DNA of 64,000 nt, taken from the NCBI RefSeq assembly GCF_027409185.1, contig NC_084462.1, positions 42,480,679 to 42,544,678 on the forward strand, given 5' to 3'. The notes below the pieces were generated by a model. That model saw only the letters and a list, made by a program, of their open reading frames with translations, was not told the origin of the DNA and made no database searches. A program made the position numbers and the translations under genes. This DNA comes from Cynocephalus volans (taxonomy: Eukaryota > Chordata > Mammalia > Dermoptera > Cynocephalidae). Positions 9,877 through 22,670 of the stretch are shown in pieces (position 1 is the first letter of the stretch; every line of letters begins with the position of its first letter).

Positions 9877-10554
9877 TGGTGGTCTTTGTTTCAGGTGTGT
9901 TGAGAGTCTACAGCTCTGGGGAGAGAAGCTTCCAACAACTTCCAGTGGCCAGAGACCTTCTTTCTCAGGAACCCCCTAGGCCAGGTGACCACATCTTGGC
10001 CCGTGAGACACAGGGGGAGTTTGTGTTTCACTCCCTGATAAAAGGGGAGGAGCAGGTTGAAGGTGTGATGGGAACGAGGGCACCACGTTGTGCCGGCCAT
10101 GGAGGGGCCTACACTGAGGGGGCAGAGGAGGGGATGGCAGAGAGGCCCTGGTGACACTGCTGAGCACTGTCCACACCTGGGGACCACCTGCCTCCTGAGA
10201 TCTTGTTTTGTGTGTGAGGTAACCAAGTGTCTTCACTGTTGAAGCCACTGCTCACTAGATGCTCTGGCAGCCAAAGCACCCCCCGAAGCCCAGGAGCCTC
10301 ACTGTGACCGCAGCTCCCCCTGGTGATGCTCTCAGCTCAGCCAAGGGGCTCCCCGATTGGGCTCTGTCTCAAGGGTCAGCCAGCTGCTGTCAGCCTTGCT
10401 CCCAGTGACACCTCAGGCAGGGCAGACGAGGTGCTCTGTGCATTCATCCATGCATTCGTGCATTCATGCATGGCTCCATCCACAGACATGTGCTGACATG
10501 CATCACACCTCACTGTGCAGCGCTGACCCATCACTGTTTGTCTTCCCAACCTGA

Positions 10555-10660
10555 CTGCGAGAGTCTCGAGGGCAGGATGGTGGCCTCTGTGACACTGATA
10601 CTCAGCAGCCAGCCCAGGGAGTTGCTCACCATTTAGCAGGGAGATAGGTCCTAGTCAGAG
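10555..10660 (+). repeat. L2 LINE 3' end fragment
   Basis: Contains the GAGGGCAGGATGGTGGCCTCTG and CCCAGGGAGTTGCTCA region that resembles the L2 3' tail. Short and diverged. Confidence 0.5.
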
Positions 10661-11344
10661 CCTCCAAGCCCACCTCCTAGAGATGGTGATGGTGACACCC
10701 AAGCAAGACCCCCTTATGCTGGCCCAGATGCTCGGCTGAGCCTGTGTAGCTGACAGCACCTCACAAATGTAGTGTCATGGCTGCTGCTTGTATCTGATGT
10801 GCCCTCCCTCTGCCCGGCCCCCCTTTCTTTCAGAGCCTTGACATCCCATGGGTACTCTGGCCTCTCCCACATCTCTCCATCAATTGCTCTGGCATGCTGC
10901 CTTCCTGTCGTGCCAAGGCTACTGTCAGAATCCTGTCAACATTGCCAATTGAAGTGCTCTTAATCCTGTTCGTGACGCTGATTGTAAAGCTAGGCAACCA
11001 CGCCAGTTGTCAGGCTATTTTACCTGCTGGTAATCCTGCACTGACTGGGCCGATTGTTGAGCTAGGGCTGGGTCTGGAGCCCACAGACCCCTCAAGTCCA
11101 TTCACAGACTGGATCACAAACCTTTCATATGCCAGGCTGGGTCACCAGACTCCTTCACGCAGGTCTATGAGCTAGGTGACCGGCCAAAAAGTGTCTGGAG
11201 CCATAAGTTGGAAAGTATGGCTGTGCTGGGTGGATGCCAGAGGCCGACACCCACCCGCCTGCTTCACTAAAACTCTCTCTCTCTCTAAAAAACACAAGAA
11301 TAGCAACAAAACTAAAAAGATACATTGGCACTCATGCTCACTAA

Positions 11345-11345
<1 letters not shown>

Positions 11346-11390
<45 letters not shown>
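11346..11390. repeat. (CA)n microsatellite
   Basis: About 22 uninterrupted AC units. They give artificial VCVCV or THTHT runs in translated frames. Confidence 0.95.
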
Positions 11391-11391
<1 letters not shown>

Positions 11392-13490
11392 CAATTTGCT
11401 TTCAATGGATGTGCTAAACCACACCCAAGTGGACCTGAGGTGAGGGCCCTGACCAAACTATTCTATTTTCCCAACACTTCCCCTGATCAGGAATGCTGAA
11501 AGGGATCCCTGGGGAAGTCGCTCCTTGTCTGTGTGGGCTTTGCAGCCTCAATCCAAATACGCTGGCATAATTTACTACATTTAATTTCTAGAGTTCCAGT
11601 TCCTGTCCAGGAAGATGTCAAAAAGGATGTCCAGATGGTGGTTGCCCTGGACCGGTTGGGGTAGGGACAGGTACCAGTTGCCATGGGACACAAGGATGCC
11701 TTCTGGGAGGCTGCTAATGTTGTGTCTTGGTCTGGGTGCAGTTGACACAGGTGAAAAGTCATCAAACTGTGCACATATGATGTGTGCTCTTTTCTGGCTC
11801 TATGTGATCCCTCAATAAAATGTGGTTTTTGTTTTTTTGTTTTTGGTTTAAACAAAGGGAACACCAGACCAGCATTTTGCCCTGGTGATCAAAGGGAACA
11901 CAAGGGAGTGTCTCCGTCTGAGCCTGGGTCCTGGCCCCTCTTCGAAGGGGCCTGGGGTCTGTGGCGGGTCCCATGACGGTGGCTGGAGGGAACCAGTGGG
12001 CAGCCAGCTGTCTCTGCCGTGTCCTTGCCTTTCTTCCCCGGCTGCCTTCAGGGACCGTCACTGGAGCTGAGTTCTGCCTGTTTACTGCTCTGGAATTTCC
12101 GTTTTGATGGCTTTGTGGGGTGGTGGCTGCAGGCCTGGGGCTGTTGGGCGTGGGTTTGAGCAGGCACAGTAATGTTTGTAACCATCCAAAGCTTTGCAAC
12201 ATTTATAGGAAGAGGATTAAAACCAAAGTAACCACCACGATAAACGTCCATACCCTTGGCTCCTACCAGACCTTCCGGTAGAACTGGAGCCTGAATCCAT
12301 TCCAAGAAGGATAAACTTAATATTAATGATAATAATACTTTGCACTTGGTCTAGTAAAAATATTTTGAATACAGTGGAGGCAAGGATATGAATGTTTGCT
12401 TGGCGCTATTTATCAGGAAGGGCTTCTGCTTGTTTATTATGTTAGGGCTTTGTATACAGAAGCTGTTTTCTCCTCTCACCACCGGGGGCCATAGTTCTTG
12501 TTGGTTGCTACATCCAAAGTTTAACAGGAAGTCGCCATTCATATTTAAATGTTATGTTTTTCAAACATATCTGTAAATAGCTGAAGATAGAACGGCTGAA
12601 GGTGTGGAGTTGTTTAATACTCTCCCTGACAGATATTTTTGCACTTGAAATTACATCTCAGCAGTCACGAAACAGGAAATTTAAAAGCACCACCTCCAGG
12701 AGGTTGTGACACTTTAATGCTTATCCATTTTTGAATCTGTGAAGCTTCAGAGATACTTAGGGATTAAGAAAGTTTTTTTTAATTGGAGGGTGGATCTGAA
12801 GCATTGCTCTTAGTTATATCTAAACATATCATATGAATACAGAAGAAGTGATCTGGGAGAGGCAGAGTGAGTATCTATATACTCTTCTGGTTGACAGTGG
12901 GGAGAAGACTTTTTATATGCTGCATGGTAGCTGACTTCTCTCCAGTAATTATTACAGAGTTTTCTCACAGATCCTTTATTTCCTTCCAGGGCCATTCCTC
13001 CAGTGGGTTATATGTCACTTGTGGGCACTCCTTGGCATCAATAAAACAGCAGCACCAGGATGATGGGTGGGAACAGCACACATGCGAGCAACAGGTCCCT
13101 GGAATGTGTCCTGCAGCAATCTGTCTCCAGCGCTGGGCTTTGGGTAATATATTATTCACAGGATAGCAATACACTCAGGCTCTAACTCAGTTTAATTCCA
13201 CGATGCAGCTTCAGGTTGCTTATTGGGTCCACACTGCAATAATTCAGTATTTGTAATCCTTTGGAGTCACAGATCTTTCTACAGCAAGTTTGGCTTTAGA
13301 TCTATCCCAGGTGACTGTATTAGCCCCACAAACCAGCAGACATAAAGTCTGTGCATCACAGGCACAGGCACCGGCTGGCTCGAGAACTTGGAAGGCCCGT
13401 AGACTCCTACTTAAGACGTTTCTCTAAGTTAAGGAAAAATCAATTATGTGTTTATTCTGCAGAAGCTTAAGGGCTCGTAAAACTAGGGGA
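11391..13490. other. Unassigned non-coding sequence
   Basis: No exon supported. There is a TTTTTGTTTTT tract near 11,826-11,847. The AT-rich 12,300-12,800 section looks unique, not repeat-derived, but carries no motif I can assign. Confidence 0.35.
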
Positions 13491-13494
13491 AAAC

Positions 13495-15300
13495 AGACTT
13501 CTGGTTTAAGATGGTGGATTTTTTACATGGATTTTTCTTTTTCCTTCCAAATCCCAATAAAGAAGTACAAAATGAAATAATCTCCCAAAACAGGAAGGAG
13601 GGCTGGAGAAGGGGTTATTACAATGGATACAAGGAGATGGAAAGCAGAGGGCACAGGTACCAGACAGGGCAGTGCTGAGGCTGGAGTGCCCGCTGAGAGA
13701 TGCGTGTGGTGTGGCCGTAGCAGTGGCCAACTCTCCTGACAGTGTGGAGAGGCTGCGGGATCAGAGCTGGACGCAAAGGAGGGCATCATACAGAATGTTA
13801 AATGAAAAGTTTGTCAATAAAACACTGTACCAATTAGTCCCTTTCCTGAACCCCTCTCCACTTCCCAGGGAGAGACTAACAATCAGATATTTATGCCCAG
13901 GCAAACCGACAAACCAATAAACTAACAAACCAGAAGGTTCTTCTCTACAGACATTTGACCAAGGAAATCCAAAGTTTTAGTGCACATGTTGGTGCCCTCG
14001 TAGTCTAATAACAAAGGATGGTCCCCAAACCATTAAAATCCTGCATAGTCTACAGGTGCACAAGGGCCAAACCCACACACAATGCTCCCATTCAAGGCTT
14101 TTACTAACTCAAGTGTGGAGCCCTTTGAAGAGACACAACATGCCAGCTATGGTTAATATGGTCCTTTATCCTCAAATATGTATGAAATATACAAAGTATC
14201 ACCAGGCACATGGGAAAAGCCGGCCATCTGAAAGAAAAAGACAGAATATTGAACAGAATAGCTGACTCCATAGGGGGGAAAAAAAAAAAAATCCAGGGAG
14301 CAGAGAGAACTTGACAAATCTAATTAATATCTTTAGAGATTGGGCGGAGGGGTGCATCCATGAAAACAAAAGTGGATGTTATGAAAAGAGGATGAGAAGG
14401 AGTTCTTGGAAGCTAAAATTCAATAGAAGGGCTAAGAGAAAAAGTTGAGGAGATCTTCCAGATGTAAAATACAAAAACAAAGAGATTATGAATATGAGAG
14501 AAAACTTAAGAGACCCGAAGGATTACTCTAAGAGGAGGCAACACCCAACAAACAGTTTCAGAGACAGGAAATGGAGAGAAGGATACTATCAAATAAAAAA
14601 TGGAGATAGTTTAGAGAGAGATCTATCTTCTGGTTTAACATGGCAGAGACAAAGCCTGGATTTATTTCTGCTCCCTCTCAAAGCTTCACTAAAATGGCAA
14701 TAAGGATACACCTGCAAGGACTAAAAAAATGGGAGGAGAGAGTGAAGCGGAAGCTGGGAGGCAGGTGGAGGAGCGATAACTGTTGATAAGTAAAGGAAAG
14801 ATGAAGCCATACTGGCTCTGGGGGAAACCCAGAAACTGAAGGACCCTGAAAAGACCCAAGAGGTGGAAGCATCAGTTAACTCAAACCAAAGGGATTGGGT
14901 GGGCCTCAAAAGAGAAAGTTGGTTGAAAATGTGAACAAGAGGTAGCTAGACCTCCCAAGACCTCCTGCAACAAACCCCTTACTATATAAAGAAACAAACA
15001 GGTTAAAAGTAAAAGTGGAAAAATGGCATAAGAGGTATAAAACAGATGAAAAAAGATACACCATTCTAACACCAGTTCAAAGAAAGCAGGAGGTGCTAAC
15101 AGATAAATTAAATTTCAGAGCAAATAAGAACAAATTAAACAGGGAACAAAAAAGAAGAACAAATTAAGCAAGAATATTAGCAAGGATAAAAAGGGTAATT
15201 TCACAATAATAAAGGAGACAATTTACCAAGAGCATTCAAAACACGCCTAAACATTTGTGCACATTATAGCAGATTTCTGAGTATGTGAGGCAAGAGTGAA
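13495..15300 (+). mobile_element. Old L1 5' UTR / ORF1-region sequence
   Basis: Two similar openings (TTCTGGTTTAAGATGGTGGA at 13,500 and TTCTGGTTTAACATGGCAGA at 14,632) match the start of older L1 5' UTRs, which suggests two 5' ends in tandem or a repeated 5' UTR module. Purine-rich ORF1-like sequence with many stops follows. No intact ORF1. Confidence 0.65.
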
Positions 15301-16231
15301 TAGAACTGTAAGAAGAAATGAACAACCCAAGTTGTTTTTAGAGATTTCAACATCCTACTCTCAACAATTAGTGGAACAAGTAGACAGAAAATCAGTAAAG
15401 ATATAGAAGACTTGCACAATACGTTTTTTTCAAACAACATGATCTAATTGATTTTTATAGAATATCCCACCTAACAACAGAAGAATACATTCTTTTTCAG
15501 TGCATATGGAACATTTACTGAGATAGACTAAATTCTTGGCAGTAAAAACAAAACAAAACATGAAACTATCACAATATAAGGATTTAAATCAAAGTATATT
15601 CTCTGACCACATAGGAAGTAAATTAAAAGTTAATAATGCAAAGGCAGCTATAATATCTCCAACTATATAGAAAGTAAATAATATATTTTAAAATAACCTA
15701 TGGGTAAAGGAAGAAATCAAAAGAGAACTGAATCAAAATGCAAATTCAGCCTACCAAAATTTGTGGGATGCAGCTAACGCAGTATACAGAGGAAATTTTA
15801 TAGTACCAAATGCTTATGTCAAAAAAATAAACACTTGATATAAATTACTTCAGCTTCTGCCATAAGAAGTAAGAATAAGAAGAGCAAACTAAACTCAAAG
15901 CAGAAGATAGGAAACAATAAAGGTAAGAGTATAAATAAATGAAATAGAAAAACGGTAGAAAAAAATTAATGAAACCAAGTTTGTTCTTTAATAACATCAA
16001 TAAAATTGGTAAGCTTCTTGCCAGAAACGTAAGAATAAAAGAAAGAAGATTCCAATATCAGGAATGAGAGACGATGTCACTACAGACTCTACAATATTAA
16101 AAAAAAGATTAGAAAATATTATAAACAACTTTATGCCAATAAATCCAACAATTTAGACAAATTCCTTGAAAGACACAAACTACCAAAGCTTTTGCAAAAA
16201 GAAGTAAAGAGCCATAAAAAGGCATAAAATT

Positions 16232-16563
16232 CCAATACATGCCACAACATGAATGAATCTTGAGAACTTTATGCTAAGTGAGTAATTCAGATACAAAAGG
16301 ACAAATGTTGGATGTTTTCAATTATACAGGGTACCTAGAAAATACAAATTTATACAGAGAAATAGAGGACACCAAGGTCTGGGAAAAGTGGAGAAAGGGG
16401 ATTTATTGTTTAATGGGTACAGAGTTTCTGTTTGGGATGATTTTTTTAAAGTTCTGGAAATAGATAGTGGTGATGGTTATGGGACATTGTGAATACACTT
16501 AATGCCAATGATTGTACACTTAAAATGGTAAATTTTATGTTATGAATATTTTTCACAATAAAA
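16232..16563 (+). mobile_element. Nested L1 3' end (L1MA/L1MB type)
   Basis: Within the ORF2 relic, about 330 bases match the 3' UTR of L1M elements. They include ATGAATGAATCTTGAGAACT, ATGGTAAATTTTATGTTATG and a terminal TTTTTCACAATAAAAAATGA. ORF2 sequence resumes downstream, so this is a later 5'-truncated L1 inserted in the same orientation. Confidence 0.75.
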
Positions 16564-17197
16564 AATGAGAAAGAAATCATCAGAATAGGCCTCTTTCTTT
16601 TAAAGTAGTTGAATTACTTTAAAACCTACCCCAAAAGAAAATTCCAGCTGCAGATGGCTTCGCTAGTGAATTCTACCATATGTTTAAGGAAGAATAATAC
16701 CAATTTAGACAAAGTCTTCCATGAAATTAAAGAGGAGGGAATACTTCCTAAGTCATTTTATGAATCCAGCATTACCCTGATACCCAAATCAGGCAAAGAC
16801 ATTACAAGAAAATAAAACTACAGACATATATCCTTCATGAGCATAGATGCAAAAATTCTTAGTGAAATTTAGCAAACTGAATCTAAAAATATATAAAAAC
16901 AATAATATCAAGTTACATAACAATATCAAATCATTACCAAGTGGGGCCTAACCGGGAAATGCAAATTAGTTTAATATTTGAAAATCAATGTAACTCATCC
17001 TAATAGCAAACTAAAAAAGAAAAATCACATGATCATCTCAATAGATGCAGAAAAAATATTTAACAAAATTCAACATCCATTCCCGATAAAAACTCTCAGC
17101 AAACTAGAAATAGAAGAAAACTTCCTCAACCTGATAAAGAGCAGTTATTGAAAACCTACTGCTAACATAAAACTTCATGGTGAAAAACAGAATGCTT

Positions 17198-18206
17198 AAA
17201 ACCAGGAGATATCACTACACGCTTATTAGAATGGCTAAAGCCCCAAACACTGAGAACAGCAAATGCTGGTGAGGATGTGGAGCAATAGGAACTCTCATTT
17301 ATTGCTGGTGGGAATGTAAAATGGTACAGACATTTTGGAAGACAGTTTGGCAGTTTCTTACAAACTAACCACATTCTTACCATGCAATTTAGCAATTGTA
17401 CTTCTCAGTATGTACTCAAGTGAGTTGAAAACTTATGTCCATGCAAAAACCTGCACACACATGCTTATAGCAGTTTTATTCATAATTGCCCACACTTGGA
17501 AGCAACTGAGATGTCATTCAGTAGGTGAGTGGGTAAATAAGCTGTGGTGTGTCTGTACAATGTAATATTACTTAGCACTAAAAAGAAATGTTCTATCAAG
17601 TCATGAAAAGACATGTAGGAACCTTAAATGCCTATTACCAAGTGAAAGAAGCCAGTCTGTAAAGGCTACATACTGTATGATTCCAATTATATGACCTTCT
17701 GGAAAAGGCAAATCTATGAAGACAGTAAAAAGATCAGTGGCTGCCTGCAGTTAGAGGGAACAGGAGGAGAAAAGAAGATTTTTAGGACAGTGAAACTTCT
17801 CTGTATGATTTTATAATGATGGATATATGTTGTCATACATTTGTTAAAACCCATGCAATGTACAACACCAAGAGTGAACCCTAATGTAAAGTATGGACTT
17901 TGGGTGATAACAATGTGTCAATGTAGGTTCATGGATTGTGACATACATACCAGTCTAGTGCGAATGTTGATAATGTGAGGTAAGCAGGGGGTATATGAGA
18001 ACTCTGTGTACTTTCTGCTCAATTTTGTCTGTGCACCTAAAACTGCCCTAAAAAATGGCCTAATTCATTTTTTTAAAAGAAAAGCAGCCACAATGTTTCA
18101 GTAATTGTGGTTCATCAAAAGAATTCACCTCACTCTCACAAGATTTCTTTTGTAATTACGACTTTGCATCTCTAATAAAATAATCTTTAAAATTAAAAGA
18201 CAAGCT
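17198..18206 (+). mobile_element. Nested 5'-truncated L1 with 3' end
   Basis: The host ORF2 breaks off after GAATGCTT (17,190-17,197) and resumes at an identical GAATGCTT (18,207-18,214). Between them lies L1 C-terminal/3' sequence of the older M type (ACACTTGGAAGCAACTGAGATGTC-like text near 17,490-17,515), closing with an A/T-rich tail. The 8-bp repeat fits a short or eroded target duplication. Confidence 0.72.
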
Positions 18207-18965
18207 GAATGCTTTTTCTCTACGATTAGTGATAAGCTAAGATGTCAGCTTTCACCGGTTCTACTCAACCTTATAATGGAGGTTCTTGCCCATTCAATAA
18301 AGCAAGAAAAAGACAGATGGGAGAAAAGAGGAAAAGCTGTATCCAGACAGGGAGAAAAGAAAAAAAAAAAAAAGCTTTCCTCATTTGCAGTCATGATCAC
18401 CCATGTATAAAACCCTTACAGAATCTATAAAAAATTACCAGAACTAAGAAGTAAGTATAGCAAGGTTGTAGGATATAAAATTAACATACAAAAGTAAGTC
18501 AAATGTGTTTCTGTATAAGAAATTAATAATTAGAAATTGAAATTTCACCAACAATACTATTTATAGTATCACCAAAAATATACAACTTTTAGGGGTAAAT
18601 TTGACAAATGGTACATAAGACCATTCCACTGCAAACTATAAAGCAATGCAGAGAGAAATTAAGGAAGATCTAAATAAATGCGGAGGTATGCTATGTTCAT
18701 GGATCAGAAGACTCAATATAATTAGGATGACAATTCTGTCCAAATTGACATACGACTTTGACAAAAATCACAATCATAATCCTAGCAGACTGTTTTGTAG
18801 AAATTGACAAGCTATTTCCAAAATGTATATGAGAATGCAAATGACCTAGAATATCCAGAACAACTTTGAAGATTTTAAGATTTATTATATAGCTACAGTA
18901 ATCGAGCATTGTGGTTATTGGTGTAAAGAGAGACAAGCAGATGAATAAAAGAGAGTAGAGAGTCC

Positions 18966-19364
18966 TGTGAAGAAAATATAGTTTAGTCAGGCCCCCTCAC
19001 CTCAGGTCCAGTTAGGGGTGGTGCAGCACATACTTTGTAAACAAGTTGTGTTGGGGTGGAGTTAGTGCACATGCATGCCCAGGTACTTTTAGTTTGTTGC
19101 TATTCTTGTGTGTTTTTCAGTGTGTGAAGCAGTGGCTTGGCAGAGCTCCATCTAAAAATAGAGCATGTTTACTTGGCTGGCAGCTGCTCAGTTTCTCTTT
19201 GGACTACCTAGCTCTTAGATGTGTGTGCTGAATAAAGACTATTCTTTCTTCAACCGAGCCTCCAAGGACCTTTTCCTGTTACCTAGCTTGTAGACCTGTG
19301 TGTGAAGGGTTTGTGCAAGGGCTTGAGGGGTCTGTGAGCTCCAGACCCTAGCCCTAGCTCTACA
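18966..19364 (+). mobile_element. Solo LTR (399 bp) with 5-bp target duplication AGTCC
   Basis: It starts TGTGAAGAAA, ends GCTCTACA, and has AATAAA at 19,231-19,236. It is flanked by AGTCC at 18,961-18,965 and 19,365-19,369. Removing it and one AGTCC restores continuous L1 ORF2 sequence. A 5-bp duplication points to an ERVL/ERV3-like or MaLR element rather than ERV1 (4 bp) or ERVK (6 bp). I cannot name the family. Confidence 0.88.
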
Positions 19365-19488
19365 AGTCCAAACATAGATTCACATATATACGGGTAATTC
19401 ATTCTTGACAGAGATGCCAAGACAATTTAAAGAAAAAAGGATAACCTTTTCAACAAATACTGCTGGAAAAATTAGGTATACATATGCA

Positions 19489-19531
19489 AAAATAAAATAA
19501 AATAAAAATAAAATAAAATAAAATAAAATAA
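19489..19531. repeat. (AAAAT)n simple repeat
   Basis: About eight AAAAT units, one variant, expanded inside L1 sequence. Confidence 0.9.
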
Positions 19532-19890
19532 ACCTTGATTATTGGTTCTCATGGGATTATAGACCTAAATGTAAACCCTAAAACTACCAAATCTTCTAAA
19601 TAAAGAAAATGTGGAGTAAATCTTTGTGAGCTTGAGTCAGGCAAAGATTTCTCAGATATGGCATCTAAAACAGAATCCCTACAAGAAAAAATTGATGATT
19701 TGTATGCATTAAAGTTAAAATCTTCTTTCCTTTGAAAGATATTGTTGAAAGAATAGACAGCCACATACTTGAATAAGATTAAAAAGACTGTTGACACAAA
19801 ATGTTGGTGAGAATAAGAGCAACTGGAACTCTCAGAATCTTCTTGTGAGAATGTAAAATGATACAACCACTGTGGAAAAGTGTTTGGCAG

Positions 19891-20414
19891 TGTGGCAGGC
19901 ATCTTCTGACCTGGCTCCAGTGACTTTCACCTCCTAGGATTCATTGCTTTGTGTGGCCCCCTCTTCTTGAGAAACCTTCTTCTAACCAGTATAATACAAC
20001 AACATGGAAGGGATGTCACTTCCATGTCCAGGTTATAAGAGATTATTGTGACTTCTGTCTTGTTAACACTCTCTCTTCCTGGCTTTGATAAAGCAAGTCA
20101 TGATATTGTAGAGGTCTATGTGGCAAGGAACTGAGGGAGGTCTCCATCCAGCAGACAGCAATGAACTGAGGCCCTCAATCTAACAACCCTCAGGGAACTG
20201 AATGCTGCTAATAACCACGTGAGTGAGTTTGGAAGAAGATCCTTCCTCGGTTGAGTTTTCAAATGAAACCTCAGGGCTGGCCAGCACCTTGATTGCACCC
20301 AGCTAAACTATGCCCAGATTCCTGATCCACAGAAGTTCTGAATAATAAATGTATGTTGTTTCACACTGGTAAGATTTGGAGTAATAGGTTACACAGAAGT
20401 AGATAATTAATACA
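19891..20414 (+). mobile_element. MLT1-type solo LTR (524 bp) with 5-bp target duplication GGCAG
   Basis: It starts TGTGGCAGGC and ends ATTAATACA. It contains AATAATAAATGTATGTTGTT (poly(A) region) and GATAATTAATACA at the end, the MaLR hallmark. GGCAG flanks both sides (19,886-19,890 and 20,415-20,419). Sequence on both sides joins as L1 3' sequence (GTTTGGCAGTTTCTTAAAAA). Confidence 0.88.
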
Positions 20415-20970
20415 GGCAGTTTCTTAAAAAGTCAAACACACACCTATCATATGATGCAACCATCTACTCTTGGCATTTACCCAAGACTATGTCCACACAG
20501 AGTCTTGTGCATAAATGTTCATGGCAGCTTTATTTTTAATAGCCCCAAACTGGAAATGACCCAAATGTCAATCAACAAGTGAATGGATAAACAAATTGTG
20601 TTATACGTAATATACAATGGAATATGATTAAAAAGAATGAAACATTAATATGTGGAACATGGACAAATCTCAAAAGCATTAGGCTGAGTGAAAGAAGCCA
20701 AATGAAAGACTATGTACAGTGTGACTCCATTTATGTAGTTTTAGAAGATGCAAACTAATCTACAGTGACAGATAGCAGATCAGTGATCATCAGAGGATGA
20801 GATGAGGGAATACAGAGAGGAGAGAGTGTGAGGGATTACAAAAAAGCATATGAAAACTTTTGGGGGTGATGGATATATTTATTATATTGATTTTGGGGGT
20901 GATTTCATAGGTATATACATATGTCAAATCTTATCAAAGTATATACCTTAAAGATGGACAATTATGGCTG
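20415..20970 (+). mobile_element. L1M 3' end, continuation past the MLT1 insertion
   Basis: Contains the typical older L1 3' text: TTTACCCAAGACTATGTCCA, CATGGCAGCTTTATTTTTAA, GAAGCCAAATGAAAGACTAT, and an A-rich close. Non-coding. Confidence 0.8.
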
Positions 20971-22660
20971 AAAAAAATATTGTTATAGAAAGGAACACTT
21001 AGAAAACAGAAATGATTTTGAAATTTAAAAATGCAGAGGCAGAATGAAAAATTTAGTGGAAACCTAGAAAGGTGAAAAATCTTCCAATAAGTAAAGCAAT
21101 TACAATAAAGCAAAGGAAAATAGAAGCTAAAAAGTAAGAAAATTAGACTACACAGAACAGAAAACAGCTTAAATAATAGGACTTCCAAAAATAGATTTAA
21201 AAAAAAAATGGAGGGGAGCAATTTATCAAAGAAACAATTCAAGAAAATTTTCTGGACACAAAGACATGAATTTCTAGACTGAGAGGTTTGCTGAGTGCCC
21301 AACACAATGAATGAAAACAAAGCGACACAGAACACATCAGTGAGAAGTTTAAAACACTGGGGACAAACTGAAGGTACCAAAGCTCCCAGAGAGAATGAAT
21401 AGGTCACATGCAAAAGGCCTAGAACAAGTTCTGCATTAGACTTCTCAACAGCAATGCTAAATGCTGTTGGTAATAGAGCAAGGTCTTTGACATTCTTATT
21501 GAAATGATTTCCAACTTAGTATTCCATATCCTCAGCCAAACTACCAACATGCTGTTATAACAGAATAAAGACTATTAGACGTTTTCAGACATGTGATATT
21601 TCAACTTTTAAAAATTGTTCATACTTTCTTCCTTGGGAAAGAAATTTTCTCTTCTGTAGAAGAATTTGGGGAGGGATTTGTCATAGGTACTTAGAAAACT
21701 AAACAAATGGAAAAAACATTCCATTTTTTCCACTGGAAAAAAAACTGTATAAGAAAAGAAAGGAAATTACAACACAGTACATGACTAGAGTCTCAAATAG
21801 TATCTACAAAGTCATAACAATATAAGTGTAAAATATTGATTTACCCCGAATTATAATACTATTCTATTATAAGATTGAGAGGGCAAATAAATGTACTTAA
21901 GGGTATGAGAGTGGAATAAGAGAGCTAAACCCATATTGTCCATTGGCAGAATTAAACATATTATATTTAAAACTAAAAAAAATTAATAGATAAGAATTTA
22001 AACATACTATTTAGAAATATGGAGGCAAATACCAGAAGACAAAGCATTGAAAGTCATGGCTTCTGGGGAGTGTGAAGGGAATTGCTAACTTCACTGTTAG
22101 ATTTGTAGAACTATTTACTTTTTAAAACCATGTAAAGTAAACTTTAAAATTAAAATTAAAAGAATAAAGACATGATAGAAGAAAGTTTCCCAGAACTGAA
22201 GAAAGATAATTGTCGCCAGAGTAAAAGACCCTCCAAGTACCAAGTAGGATGAAGAATAAAGGACTCATGACTTGATACAGACTCAAGATATTTCAGAACA
22301 TCAAACTTAAAGAGAAATTTCTAAAAGCTTCTGGGAGAAAAGAAAAAGTCATCCTCAAAAGAACAAAAATAATATTGGCCTTAGACATCTTATCAGGAAC
22401 ACTGGCTACTGAAAGAAAAAATTCTGGGAAATAATTTAAAACCCAGAACTCTATACCAAGAAAATTGTTAAGCAGGTGAGCAAAATAGAGAGTTCTAGAT
22501 TTACTCAGAGAATTTACCTCCAAAGCACCCTTTCTGTTACTACAGGATATTGTCCAGCAAAATGCTCCAAGAAACAGTATGGTTGAGAGGTTTAGTAATT
22601 ATGAGGATCTGGCAAAGGCATGTTTCTTCCCTTAATAAGAAAAAGTTAAGCAATTAAAAA
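20971..22660 (+). mobile_element. Old L1M or HAL1-like ORF1-region sequence
   Basis: A-rich, ORF1-like L1/HAL1 text in two blocks (about 21,180-21,600 and 22,160-22,590), for example AAGTTTCCCAGAACTGAAGA and AACCCAGAACTCTATACCAA. Many stops. The antisense long frame at 20,934-21,413 is a by-product of A-richness. Exact family uncertain. Confidence 0.6.
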
Positions 22661-22670
22661 CACCAAGAAA

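Larger units (their letters stand above)
15301..19890 (+). pseudogene. L1 ORF2 relic (endonuclease to RT to C-terminus), split by insertions
   Basis: ORF2-like sequence can be followed in order on the plus strand. The linker before RT is at 15,720-16,200. The RT start is at 16,609-16,815, with the conserved phrase [24 protein letters not shown] continues at 16,820-17,197 and 18,207-18,480, and the C-terminal region at 18,690-18,965 and 19,365-19,850. Stops and frameshifts are frequent. It is interrupted by an L1 3' end (16,232-16,563), a second L1 3' end (17,198-18,206) and a solo LTR (18,966-19,364). ORF2p in live L1s provides endonuclease and reverse transcriptase; this copy cannot. Confidence 0.82.

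Noticed and set aside
20934..21413. Open frame of 159 codons, minus strand, hydrophobic
   Set aside because: It is the antisense of A-rich L1/HAL1 sequence. Phe/Leu richness is a by-product of poly-A-rich text.
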